NCBI GenBank assembly: GCA_032191485.1
Contig: JAVDOI010000006.1
Coordinates: 13,759,850 to 13,823,849 of the forward strand
Direction of reading: 5' to 3'
DNA: 64,000 nucleotides
DNA from: Leptoclinus maculatus
Lineage: Eukaryota > Chordata > Actinopteri > Perciformes > Stichaeidae
Shown here piece by piece: positions 49,426 to 61,400 of the stretch. The notes under the pieces are model-generated. The model worked only from the letters and a program-made list of their open reading frames with translations. It was not told the DNA's origin and made no database searches. A program made the position numbers and the translations under genes. Numbering within the stretch: the stretch's first letter is position 1; each line of letters begins with the position of its first letter.

Positions 49426-52400
49426 TTATGCCCAAATGCCCTCGTCGTCATCCTGTTAATGTCAGTGTGACAGGCCATCATCAGCGATATGCATGAAGGG
49501 AAGAAAGTAGACAGAAGCTGGAGTAAATGCTGATCAAAAGATAGCAGGCGGTGTGATATAAAAATAAGCATTTTTAACGTTTTCAAGTAAAAGTAAGCAT
49601 CAGAGAATCTATTAATGTGCTAAGTAGTTGCAGTTCTGCTTTTGGCAACGATTTTTCAGGCCTGTACTTTAAAGGCAATTTTCTAAATAATTACACAAAT
49701 GACATCTAACCTGGTCCGGAGCAGGGCGGTGACCAGCATGTGGGGGTCCTCGGGCCGGCCCTCCACGATGATGGGGCGATGGGTGACGTGGATGCTGGGC
49801 GTGGTGCGGGTGTTGAGGGTGTTGAGGATGCTGAGGGTGCTGGGGATGTGGATGCTGGGGGTGGGGTCCTTGTTGTGGAGTGCCGTGTGGGTGCTGGGGG
49901 TGGGGTCCTTGTTGTGGAGTGCCGTGTGGGTGCTGGGGGTGGGGCCCTTGTTGTGGAGTGCCGTGTGGGTGCTGGGGGTGGGGTCCTTGTTGTGGAGTGC
50001 CGTGTGGGTGCTGAGGGTGCTGCGGAGGAGGAGGGTGTCCTTGTGGGTGCTGTGGAGGATGCTGTGGGTGCTGTTGGTGAGGGTGTTGGGGCTGCGGGGT
50101 GCGTGGGTGCTGTTGATGCTGGGGAGGTGGTTGGGGGTGCTGCTGAGGGTGCTGCTGAGGGTGCGGTGGATGAGGTGGGTGAGTGTACTGGGGTTGTGGC
50201 TGCTGCGGGTGCTGTTGGGGGGCCTGTGGGTGCTGCGGGTGTTGCGGATGTGTGGTGTGTGGATATGGAGTCTGCTGGGCGTGAGGGGCGTGGGGAGCGT
50301 GAGGAGTGTGGGGAGCGTGAGGAGCGTGGGGAGTGAGGGGAGCATGAGGAGCGTGGGGAGCGTGAGGGTACTGCGGCTGGGGCTGAGGCTGAGCGTGCGG
50401 GGCCTGAGTCGGAGGGTGGTGAGGACCATGTGGATGATATTGCTCATCTTCGTAGTTGTCGGCAATCAGCTTCATTCTGCTTTGTGTCTGTAGAAAGAGA
50501 AAACTTGTTAGGGGTCATCCAAAGTTATCAACATTTTCACAGTAGTACAAAGAGTACTACTTTTCCAGACCCCCCCCCCCAAAGTAGTACATATCAACAT
50601 TTTTATCACATTACATAGGTCTAGATTTTTGGACACAAACACAATAATATGTATATAGAAGCTATGTATCCAACAATTTATTATTAAAACCACTTTAAAA
50701 TTGTTTTTAGTTTGTGCTGAGTCAGTTTCTGATGTTTCAGAAGTTGATAGCGAGTCGGGAACAGCTCACTGCACACCGGGCACTGGTGCAATTTACCCCC
50801 AATGTTGTTGTTGTTATCGTCCTTGCCTCGCTCTCCTCCATGCACAAGCAAGGTGCTCGGAGACCCCCCCCCCCACCGGCTCGGGCGTTCCTGCAGCTCT
50901 TTCAGCGTCTGACAGGCTCTCGCGCGGCCGTTACATTTTTGGGAAACGGCGTGGACGTCGCAAAGAAACTCGATTCGACTCAATCCGCAGCATTCGAGAG
51001 TGTTTGCACGAGATGCCGCTCGCTAGGCGTTAAAAAATGCAAGTTCCGTTCACCGAACAATATCGACATTTTACGAAACTTTAAAGTCGTACATGAGTGA
51101 CAACCCCCCCCCCCCCCGTCGTACGCTTTGTACGACCGTGAAAATGTTGAAAACTCTGGACGGCCCCTTAGTGCATGATGATCAGCAGCTATTAAAACAA
51201 AATAATAATAACATTATTCCCTCACAATGAACATCAAATGAGTGCATGACTGGACAAAGCACGTATTTTCAGTATATGTGGATTGACATAAAAACAGGAA
51301 CACCTTACAATGTAATACAATCCAGTGCAATAACCATGCAACCAACACTGAGGCTTATATGTTCCTTTTCTTTCTCCAACTTCAACTGATGAATTTTCAT
51401 CTCTATAGTAATTTTTAAGGTCTTTGTGATTTAGTTTTGAAAATACACAACCAAAAGAAAAGTTATTTTGGGAAATATGCTGAGTAACTGTCTTGCTGAG
51501 TTTAATAGGAAGATTGACACCATTCTCCCAACTATTCACTAAATACGAAGCTACAGTCAGCAGCCGATTAGCTTAGCTTAGCATAAAGACTGAAAACAAT
51601 AGGAAACACCCAGGTGTAGTCCGTCCAAAGGTAACAAAATCCACCTCCCTGCACCTCAGAAGCTCACTAACTCACATGTTTTACCGGTACAAAAATGAAA
51701 TAGTTAAAAAAAGACAAGTTGTAGTTTAAAGGTAGGTTATTATTAATAGTATAATATTTACCATATGGACACTATTCTCATCAAACTCTTGGCAACAGAG
51801 TTAAAAGCGTCCAGTGTCCATCAGTCCGTTTTGATGTGGGTCTACGTTTAACCACTATTTATTTTTACTAATGCAATTTACTTCCATTAATGTATGTATA
51901 CATTGTTAGGATTTATGAGAATCATTTGTGTAACTACATCTGTGTTTCTTACTTAAAAGGTATTTAATTTCATGTTGAGTGTAAATTATTTACAAAAGCA
52001 GATACACATGTGAGTCATGTTTAACGGAGGTCTAAAAATCACCATTTTTAATTTATCAAGGAAACCTTACAGACACAAGGAGGCCATATTGTTGCTGCCT
52101 GAATTCCTGGTGGATAAATCATACTAGAGCTATAGAGCTGAGAGTTTGATTTCGAATTACACTCAAATCAAAGATTTGAGATTTGACTTGGACTTGACTG
52201 CTGCGAGACTTTACTTACTTGAGACTTGACTCCTTGAAGACCTGACATGACTTGAGGCTTGAAAGCAAAAACATTTAAGACTCAAGTTTGGACCTGGTAA
52301 ACACTCCTTAAATATTACATTATTAGGCCTATGCACTGAATGGATTTGACCGCAGCTATGCCAATGAACAGAGCTTTGATAGGAAACTATCAGAGCTGAA

Positions 52401-55400
52401 GTAAATGTCATGTTAATGGCCAGAAAAGAGTGTCAAATGACTTGCAATGTGCAAATGAGAACGTTTGACTTGACATGGACCTGCGTGAAATGACTGGAGA
52501 CCGGACCTGCCTCAGCTCTGATAAAGCACAATGAGTCACATTTGGGGAAAAACTGAACTAGCAAAGAGGATCAGTGACCATGCGTGTGCACCGCCCCATA
52601 GATGAAATGGAAAAAAATGTCTCGTTGCCTTGTGCAGTTACATTTTTTTCATTTTTATCAATGTTGCCTTGGCAACCAGCTACAGCGCAGACAGGATTTT
52701 CCTTGACATTGTGCTGCAGTACTAACGTGTTGTTTGAGCTGGTGCATCAGTTTGTCCCGCTCCCTCTTGAGGGACAGCACCTCCTCCTGGGTCTTCTTTT
52801 TATTGGACGCAGACAGTTCCAGCAGTGCAATATTAGCGTCTTTCTCACTGATGGCTGCCAGCAGAGCTTGTTGCCTGTAGAACAAAAACATTATGCATCA
52901 GCACCTATAGTATATGAAATAGAAAGCACATTAAAGATACGGTATATTAGTGAGACATCCCATTACACTCTTTCAACCCAAAAACTGTATCAATTCAATG
53001 TAACTGCATACATGTCAATTGCTGTTTCGGTGCAAGTAAAACTCCAGATTCAGGAGTCAGATGATGATCAATGGATGACAAGTGAAGTCACAGAGAAATC
53101 TGATTGCTTTGTACTCCTGTTAATGACGGCGTAAAATTAGCCTCACTTCTCAGACTACGTTTGTCCCGCTCACCTCTCACTCTGAGATTCAAAGGAGTAG
53201 AGTAGTTAGACATTTATACACTCACTTTCTTTCTCGCTTAGAGTTAGATGAGAAGATTAATATTGTGCTAATGTCGATCCGTTTAATGCAAAGTTACAGC
53301 CAGCAGCCAGTTAGCTTAGCTTAGCATAAAGACTGTACACAGGGGTAAACTGGTTTTAAATGCGTGTAAAGACTGAGGTTTTTTTTGTGTGTGTTACCTT
53401 TATGTACGGGACTATAAGTGAAATAATGGGCTGTCTTTGTGAGGCTGACATCAAATGATAACACTAACTTCATCTCCAGTATCTCCTCCAGCTGTTTCCT
53501 GCGCTCCTGTCTCATGTTGGTGAGGTGGCCGTCTCTCTCCTGCAGCGACTGCTGTGTGGAGGAGAGACGCTGCTTGGTGGAATCCAGCTCCTGCCTCGTT
53601 CTTTCCAGTGTGTTCATCAGCTCCTCCAACTGCATTAGATGGATATATCACGATATATCACTAATAAATACACTCCGCTAAAACTAATGCAGTCTAACAC
53701 AGTCCTACAATAAATCCTACCTTCATGAAGGTTATAATAAACTGGCAACCGAGTGTATTTCTCAGAAGTAAACCTGCACCTTTAAGTGGTGGCCACTGTC
53801 CATGGAGCCGTCTTTACGAGGGTCTTGTCCTAAGCCTTTCTTGTCCCCTTGTGGTCCCAGTTTGATGTTTGGACCCTTCTTTGTCAGGTCTTTGCCTCCT
53901 TGTCTGTAAAACCACAAAAATGCAGCATTTTCATGCCAATCTTTTTTTTCTGAATTCCATTCTGTAGTTGCTGTAGCATTTAAGAAATGCAAAATACATA
54001 CTTAAGGCAATAGTGTTAATAAGTAGTAAGTATATGTGTGAGTAGGGTACAATATATTCTCATAAATCACAACAAATAACATGAAACAAACAAAAGGAAC
54101 AAGTACAGCGTAATGGACAATCATGTCCGGTGCATTTTGAATGAATCTTGTTTCAAAATGGTACCAATCATGAGATCACCAGGACAGCAAAAAGACACGA
54201 GCATCACAGATGAATTGATAGCTTCATGTTAACGTGACATTGCTGAGATGACTCACAGGTTGAAGCACCAGAGAAGGAGCGGGATGGGGAGGGAGTGGCA
54301 TTACTTACCTGGGAGCTAGACTGCAGATGGGGAGAGGAAGAGATAGAAGAGAAGGGGATGGCGGGACAAGTGGAGGAGACATTGGAAGCAGCAAACGAGA
54401 GCACACAAAGGAAAAAGTAAAAAAAAAGAGACATTAGAACCAGAACATAAAGAATCAACCACAAAAAAGAAAACAATACAGAGGACCCAGAGGAGATCAC
54501 AGTGTGTTCATTGTCAAACAACATGGGAGATCACAGAGGCACCTGTGACAGCCGCTGCTGTGCAGCCTGACACAGAGGATGCAGGATGCACCTTCTCCGA
54601 AAATATAGAACCATGTGCATCTGCTGCCAAGCCTGGGAGTGGCAGACATGCAGTCAGACAGGCAAAAGTCAGCAGGGCAAAAGAAGAAGGGAAGAGGACA
54701 GGTCTGTGTGCCGAGCAAAAGGAGGGGAAGCCAACACTGGTTTGACCGAGAGAAGGAGTGAGCTAGTGAGATAATTAGTTATGGATGCAGGATTGTTTAA
54801 ACAAAAAGAGACCCGACTGGTATGACACACTTCAAGATCAACGTTCAGTCCAGATCCTACCTACTACAGCACCTCACTCACAGAGCGCGTGTAGACCTGC
54901 AGCACAGCAGCTCTTATTCATGCAGGCCACTTGGCGGATCATTTCTCTCAGTATCTGGTAGAGCAAGCTAGGAAAGGTTAGGAGGGAGAGCAGGAAGGTG
55001 GGCACTGGGAAAAACCACTAGAAGAAAGAGGGGCCTTCAGGTGATGTTACTGGAAGGATAAGAGGGTGAGAATTACAGAGGGTGAGGGTAACGTAGGGAG
55101 AGGTGGGCAGATGGGTGGATGGAATGAGTAGGGGAAGTGTGCTCATGGCAGGAGGACGACTCAGCTTTAAGGACAGAAACTTCCTACATAAGCTGCAACA
55201 AACAGCCATCACCACAAAAACACACAAAAAAAGTGTATGTGTGAGTCTGCAAGTGTTTTAGTGTGCATATGTGCAGCTGGTAAAATCACACCAAGAAAAC
55301 TGTTTCTATTGCAGTATATAGAGCGGTATTTACAGTATTACTTAGTATTAAATATGTATATACAAGTGCACATTTTGATAGGGGCTTTCAGTCACAACTG

Positions 55401-58400
55401 TGAAAATTGACAGTGTAAACTGTGAAATTTGCTGAATCCTTGGTGTGATTGGTTTTATTGTGCGACTTTGCCATGCATCATAATAGAAACAGGCCACAAA
55501 AGGAACCCCAGGGTGAAATAACATCTACTGTTAAGGGGAATCAAAATGAACACCACAGAACATATAAACACCTGGACATATATTGCAAAATTAGTTTTCT
55601 ACTTGTGAGCTGGCTCAGGTACAAACCTTAAACTTTAATATTAACTTTCATTAGTAAGACATAAAGTATTTGTGCCACGTTTGTGTAATTATTAATACTC
55701 TATGATGTGGTGCTTTAATTTGCTATAATGGGATTTGTCATACAACTACATCTTTGTTGACATAATTCCCCATTCTATCATCAGTGCAGACATAGATGGC
55801 GTTTAATGCTGGTTGCCACATGCAGTTTGAAAACATAAACATGCAGCGTGAACTCTCTCACACAGACTGATCAACAACCATTCACAGCACATACACATTC
55901 CACTGAACAAACACATGCTACAGAAATAAAAGCAAACATGAATCCAGGGATCTTTGAATCATGTGTGCGGGTACAGCAATGCAGACTAAGATATGATGAT
56001 CCTTTAGACAGCAGGCAGACCCAGGCACACAGGTGAAACCAGATGCAGCAGTTGCAGTCAGAGACTTTAACCATGCAGACAAGCTGAAGTGCCAGGGCAG
56101 AGCACTCACTTTCCCAGGAAATCCCACACCATGCCCCCTATCTGCTGGGGGGCAGCGGACACAGGAGGGAGCGGGTCAGGGGGAGCTCTGCCACCGGGAC
56201 GAGGGGTGGGGCGAGGGGCAGAGGAAGGGGGGCTGGTTTTCAGGGGGGCACAATGGAAAAGAGGAGGAGTTGCATAGGTGATAGAGAAGAGATTTAAAAA
56301 ACAGAATCGGATTTGAGAAAGGAGAAGAAAAAGGAGGTTCGAGGCCGAAGTGGAAAATGATCAATGGCGGACGGTGAAGAGAGAGACAGGTGGGCATGAA
56401 ACAGAAAATAGAAAGAGGAAAGGGACAGAAAAAAGTGGGTAAAGATGGCAAAAAAAGACAAGAACACTTGATTAATCAAACACCACTAATAAAGTAGCAT
56501 GACAGAGAAATGAAATGGCCCCTATCACCAGCTGGGCAGGAACAACAGAACTGGTTTTGTGACTCTTAAAGTGACAGGGACGAGGGGCTGTCATTGGCAG
56601 TGCTCATGTGTCGTTTTCATGCAGTTTATCCAATCTTTGTCTCATTAGTTTAAATTCAAGTCCAGGATAATGACGGTGGTCTCCTCCATCAGCCGGACCA
56701 AAGCCAAAAGCTGCATCAAGTGAAGAGACTCTGGACCGCATGGAGAGGTGAGCTAAGAGTTGATGAGGCCACCAGCTTTATTCATGTGGTCCATTAACTG
56801 AAATCAGTCTGACCTCTTCCATTAAGGGGATGACTTAGAGGCACTTTGTGTTCTAATATCACATCTAACAAAGTGTCACAACTTTAACAGAAAGAGAACC
56901 TTCTGTGTGCATCTCTACATGCCTCCAAGGAAAGGTGTATTAATGTATTTCTGAGTGTATTATAAAAGCCAGGGACTGGATCCAGTGCAAGACACTGTGC
57001 CGACACAAACTCATGATGTCATACTTGTACATAACAACAGGAAAATGACAGTACATGTAAAGTATACAAAGACACAAGGAAGTTCATTTAGACATTTAGT
57101 CAGCTCACAGAAAGGCAGAAATCTCAGTGTCCAAATTAAAAAAGCTAAGCAGATAAACCCAAAACTATTACTATAATAGTGATGACAACAATAGGGAAAA
57201 CAGGGTGTACACAGTACATATAGAAAGGGATCGTTTTGTTTTTGAGTGTGGGTCTCTCTCTTTGTCGTTTCTTGTTTTGTTATATATTGTATGTTTGTAG
57301 TATTGCATCTCTTGGTTCGGAGCTGAGGACAGAGTGATAACGACAGCACTTCTTCCTATCAAGCTTGAATGCACATATTGTCAGAAGCTTTGGACAAATG
57401 CTTCTGCAAAATTGATGTAATGTGATAACATCACAATTTTGCTGAAATAGCATACAGATATACTCATTATAAGACGAAAAGGTGAACTGAAGGTTAAAGA
57501 AACCGTTTGTATATCAATTACTTACCCTGTGTTACCTTGCAGTCTCGATGAAAACACTTCAGACTCGTCTGGACTCGCACGGACGAGTAGCAAGTGTGAG
57601 AATGTTTATGCTTAAGTCTTTTAAATATTAAGGTTGATATTGAAGATGTTTGGAAAGAAGTGACCATACGACTGGATAAATGAGACTTGAATTATAGTTG
57701 TATTCCGAGAGTTTTGTAAGAAGATTGTAGAAAAGTATGAAAGCATAAAAGTACAACTATTACAACATATAACCTGTTTTATTTCATGATAGAAGTGATT
57801 TAACATATAACCTGTTTTATTTCATGATAGAAGTGATTAAACATATAAACTGCATATACGCCTTGTATAAAATAGTCACTCAAGCCTTGTATGATCCTTA
57901 CATCCTGTGTTTGACCTGAAAACAGGATGACTCATGTGTGTGTGATGCATGAAACTAGGGGAGGTACCAGTCTCAGACCAGCATAACAGCAGCAGCATAA
58001 CTGAGGGAGCTCAGTCTTCACCCTTAGAGGTGACTAGAGTCTTCACCCTGCTATCAGAAGACAGCATGAAAAAAAAAAAAGGAAAGCTGACTGAGAGAGC
58101 CTGTTAAACCAGGACTGATAGTATTAGCTTTTGTAGCACTGAGACTGTTTCATTGAATTGAAATTGTTGGTTGTGAGAAAACTTTAATAAAACCATAGCC
58201 GTACAAGACTCTCAGAAAGACAATAATTCCAAAATTCTAACGATTCAGCTACGGGGTGAGATAAAAGGCCGAAAGTATTTGTCTGACACCTCTGTGTGAC
58301 ACTAAAACCCACTACGGTTGTTCGGATTACCGACGGAGTTACCACCGTGTTAGGTGCGAGCTTGCCCCGCTTTCCCCGTGGCAGGATCCGCTAACGCTAC

Positions 58401-61400
58401 GGTTTGTAAACTGATGTGTTGACATAGTTTTGCTGATGTAAAACTAGGCCCCATTTACTTCAATTCATCGAGACTTTTATCTGTTTTTTTGATTCTCCGG
58501 TCGCCGTAGAGGCATGCCAGAAAAACTAAGTTTTCTTCACGAATTTAAGGTAACACAGAGTGAGCAACTGATATACAAATGGTCATTTTGTGGGTGAAGA
58601 TTTACTTTAAGATGCCTTTGAATACTTCACTAACTTAAGTCTAGACAGTCAGATGTATTTACCTTTCCAACTCAGCAATCTTCTTATCCTTGTCATTCTT
58701 CTCAGTCTCAACCTCTCGCAGGATGTCCAGGAGTCTCTCCACCTCCGTCTGAGCCTTGTTGACCTCGTCCTTGTAGTAGCTCACCTCCTTCTCCAGCAGC
58801 TTCACTCGGTCCACGTACTCTGGGTTCCCTCTGGGGCCGGACTGCTGCTCCACCTCATGGGCCTTCTGCATCCACGTGCCAGGGAAAGACACAAACAAAC
58901 AAACACATGCACACACCCGAAGATACACTCAGTTAACATTATAACATCAACACAACCATGCAGTACAGCACAGAATGTTTTACTGCCCAAGGAAGAGAGA
59001 TACATACAGTACACTGCAGTCCATCACTGTCTTATTTTAACCACTCCCCTTGCTCTCTCTCTCTCTCTTTCTGAATGAATAAGTAAAATGTTGCGAACAA
59101 GGGCATCATTACTGGTGCTGGCTCATTAGCTTTAACAGAGCTATTATTTAGCTCCGTTTAACAGCCTCCTGAGACTCCCAGTCACTTTGTACACTTGGTG
59201 AGTGTGCAGAATGCAGGACTGTGTGTTTGTGCGTCTTGTGTTTGTGCAGCACTTTAACGCTAAAAAAAATAGTCACAAATTAGCTGCAGTGAAATGCTAA
59301 ATCATGAACCTGACTCTTTGGTTATCTGTCAAACTAATCAGAGCTTTACTGCTTGATCAATATGGACTATTTTCACCATTGTTGCAACAGTTTGTAACTC
59401 TCTAATGAAGTACAATACAGTGGTACACATCAACCCTTGAGACAATATTCAGCCACACATGTCAACACAGGTCGCAAAAGTGCAAGAGTTGTACAGAGCC
59501 AGAGAGCATCCACCAAAACACTGCAGTGATCTCCAACCACGACTGATACCTCAGCTAACCGCACCACACTGAGACGAGAGAAAAGCGTGGCAACACTGAC
59601 AGTGACAACATGCAACAAGGTCGACTATGTCATGCAAACCCAACGAAGCTGCACAGTCTTTGTGATTTTCAGTCAAAATAATGGAGAAACAGAAGCAACA
59701 GGGACCAAGTTAATCTGTCGGCTAACAGTAAGTCTCATATTTTAAGCATGAGGAGCGATGTTAGGATTTAGCTTGTGGGAGATTTTTCTCAATTATTCAA
59801 ATTGTAAAATATACATCAAGTTATTTTAGATCCACTAATCAATGTGGAAGTATATCAAAATAACCTTTGTTGGACATAGAAATTAGATTCCATTCAGCCT
59901 GTGGGTATAAATGTGGACTTTGATGAGAGAATTAAAGATGAGGTTTTAATGAGGTTTTAGGTACTTTTGTATTTTATTATTTTATTTTCCCGATTTGTTT
60001 CTGTATTGATTTATCCTCTGTTTCTGTGATATATTGTACACCTATACACACAATTAAGTACCTCAGGATAATTGAAGCTTAACCTGTTTTGTACCTGGGA
60101 TTTTAATAAACACCACAAAAATACCAAATGTCATTATCAGCTTTAAAAAACAAAAATCTGTATCAGTGCATCCCTTGAAACTATTTAAAGCTTGAAGTGG
60201 ATGTTTATGGGGATTCGAAATAAACAGAATTTGATTTTTAAAAAGACAAAAATCAAAGTACTTCAAAGTCATCTTATAACATCATTCAGTAACGAATGGA
60301 AATGATGGGAGAAGTTTGGCTTCACAGTTCATTACAGGGTTGTACGATTGTAAGATTAATCAGAAGTTAACCCCCTCTGGCCATGTCCTTTGACTTCCAT
60401 TACATACAATATCTGAGTAGCCTTTGTGAAGAAATTGATGCTTGATATGGATTTAGGCTCTTAGATATCCTGCTCTCAAACATGATAAAGGTCTAGTGAA
60501 TGAAAACTTTAGCCTTAAATTATTTCATTGGACAAAAGTGTGCAGAGCCTTTTTTCTCTTATGTGCAAGAATAATAAAATCACACTGTAGTTAAACAAAC
60601 TAATCACAGATAAACCAAGTACAGAGCCACAATTAGAAGAGAAAAATATATATACTGTATAATTCCAACTGACCAAATAAAGTGAACTTTAAATACTGCA
60701 TATGTTGCACCAGTCTCACCACATGTGTCACAAACACAAATAGTTGCAGAATGAGTACGTTGCACAGGACTGTGAGTGCAGTATAAAGCTCATTATATCA
60801 GTACAGTGCGATGATCAACATGCATCTGGGTGGCTCAGTGGATGAAAGCAGAACCTATTCTTAGGGCTGGCATGATCACCATATAGCATGTTTCAAAGAA
60901 GTTATCAGTGGTCCTCATGCTTTCAATATGTGCCTCAGAGAGCTCAAGAGAGGGACTTACAGGATTGTTCATGTGACTGAATAGCTGCTCAGCTTGCTAC
61001 ATTGCAAACGGAGGGGTTGAGGAAGGGAGTAGGGCGGGAGAGTAAGTGTTAGGATTTAGTCTGAGCCAGAGGAGAGAACAGCAGGATCAGACATGTTACA
61101 ATACATGTTTGACAGAGCAGTAACATAGTCTCAGTACAGCACATGTTGTTACAGGTTAAGGGCTACACATCACGGACAAATGCAGAGGAACAGACACAGG
61201 GATAGTCAGTGGATTATGGAGTAGGAGGAGGCGAGGGAGGGTCTTTAATGGTCCGTTCTCTGCAGCGGCCTATCAAAGCAGTGCAGCCCGTTACAGGAGA
61301 GAAAGCATGATGGTAGCTATTATCCTAATTAACTGTGTTTTATATAAGGCAGGTTCAGTCCAGTTTACAGTGATAGTAACAGATAAGGAATTAGCATAAT

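Noticed and set aside
49699..50493. Plus-strand and second minus-strand long frames over the His/Pro tract
   Set aside because: They are shadows of low-complexity GC-rich repeats. The erc2 frame is fixed by flanking conserved sequence.
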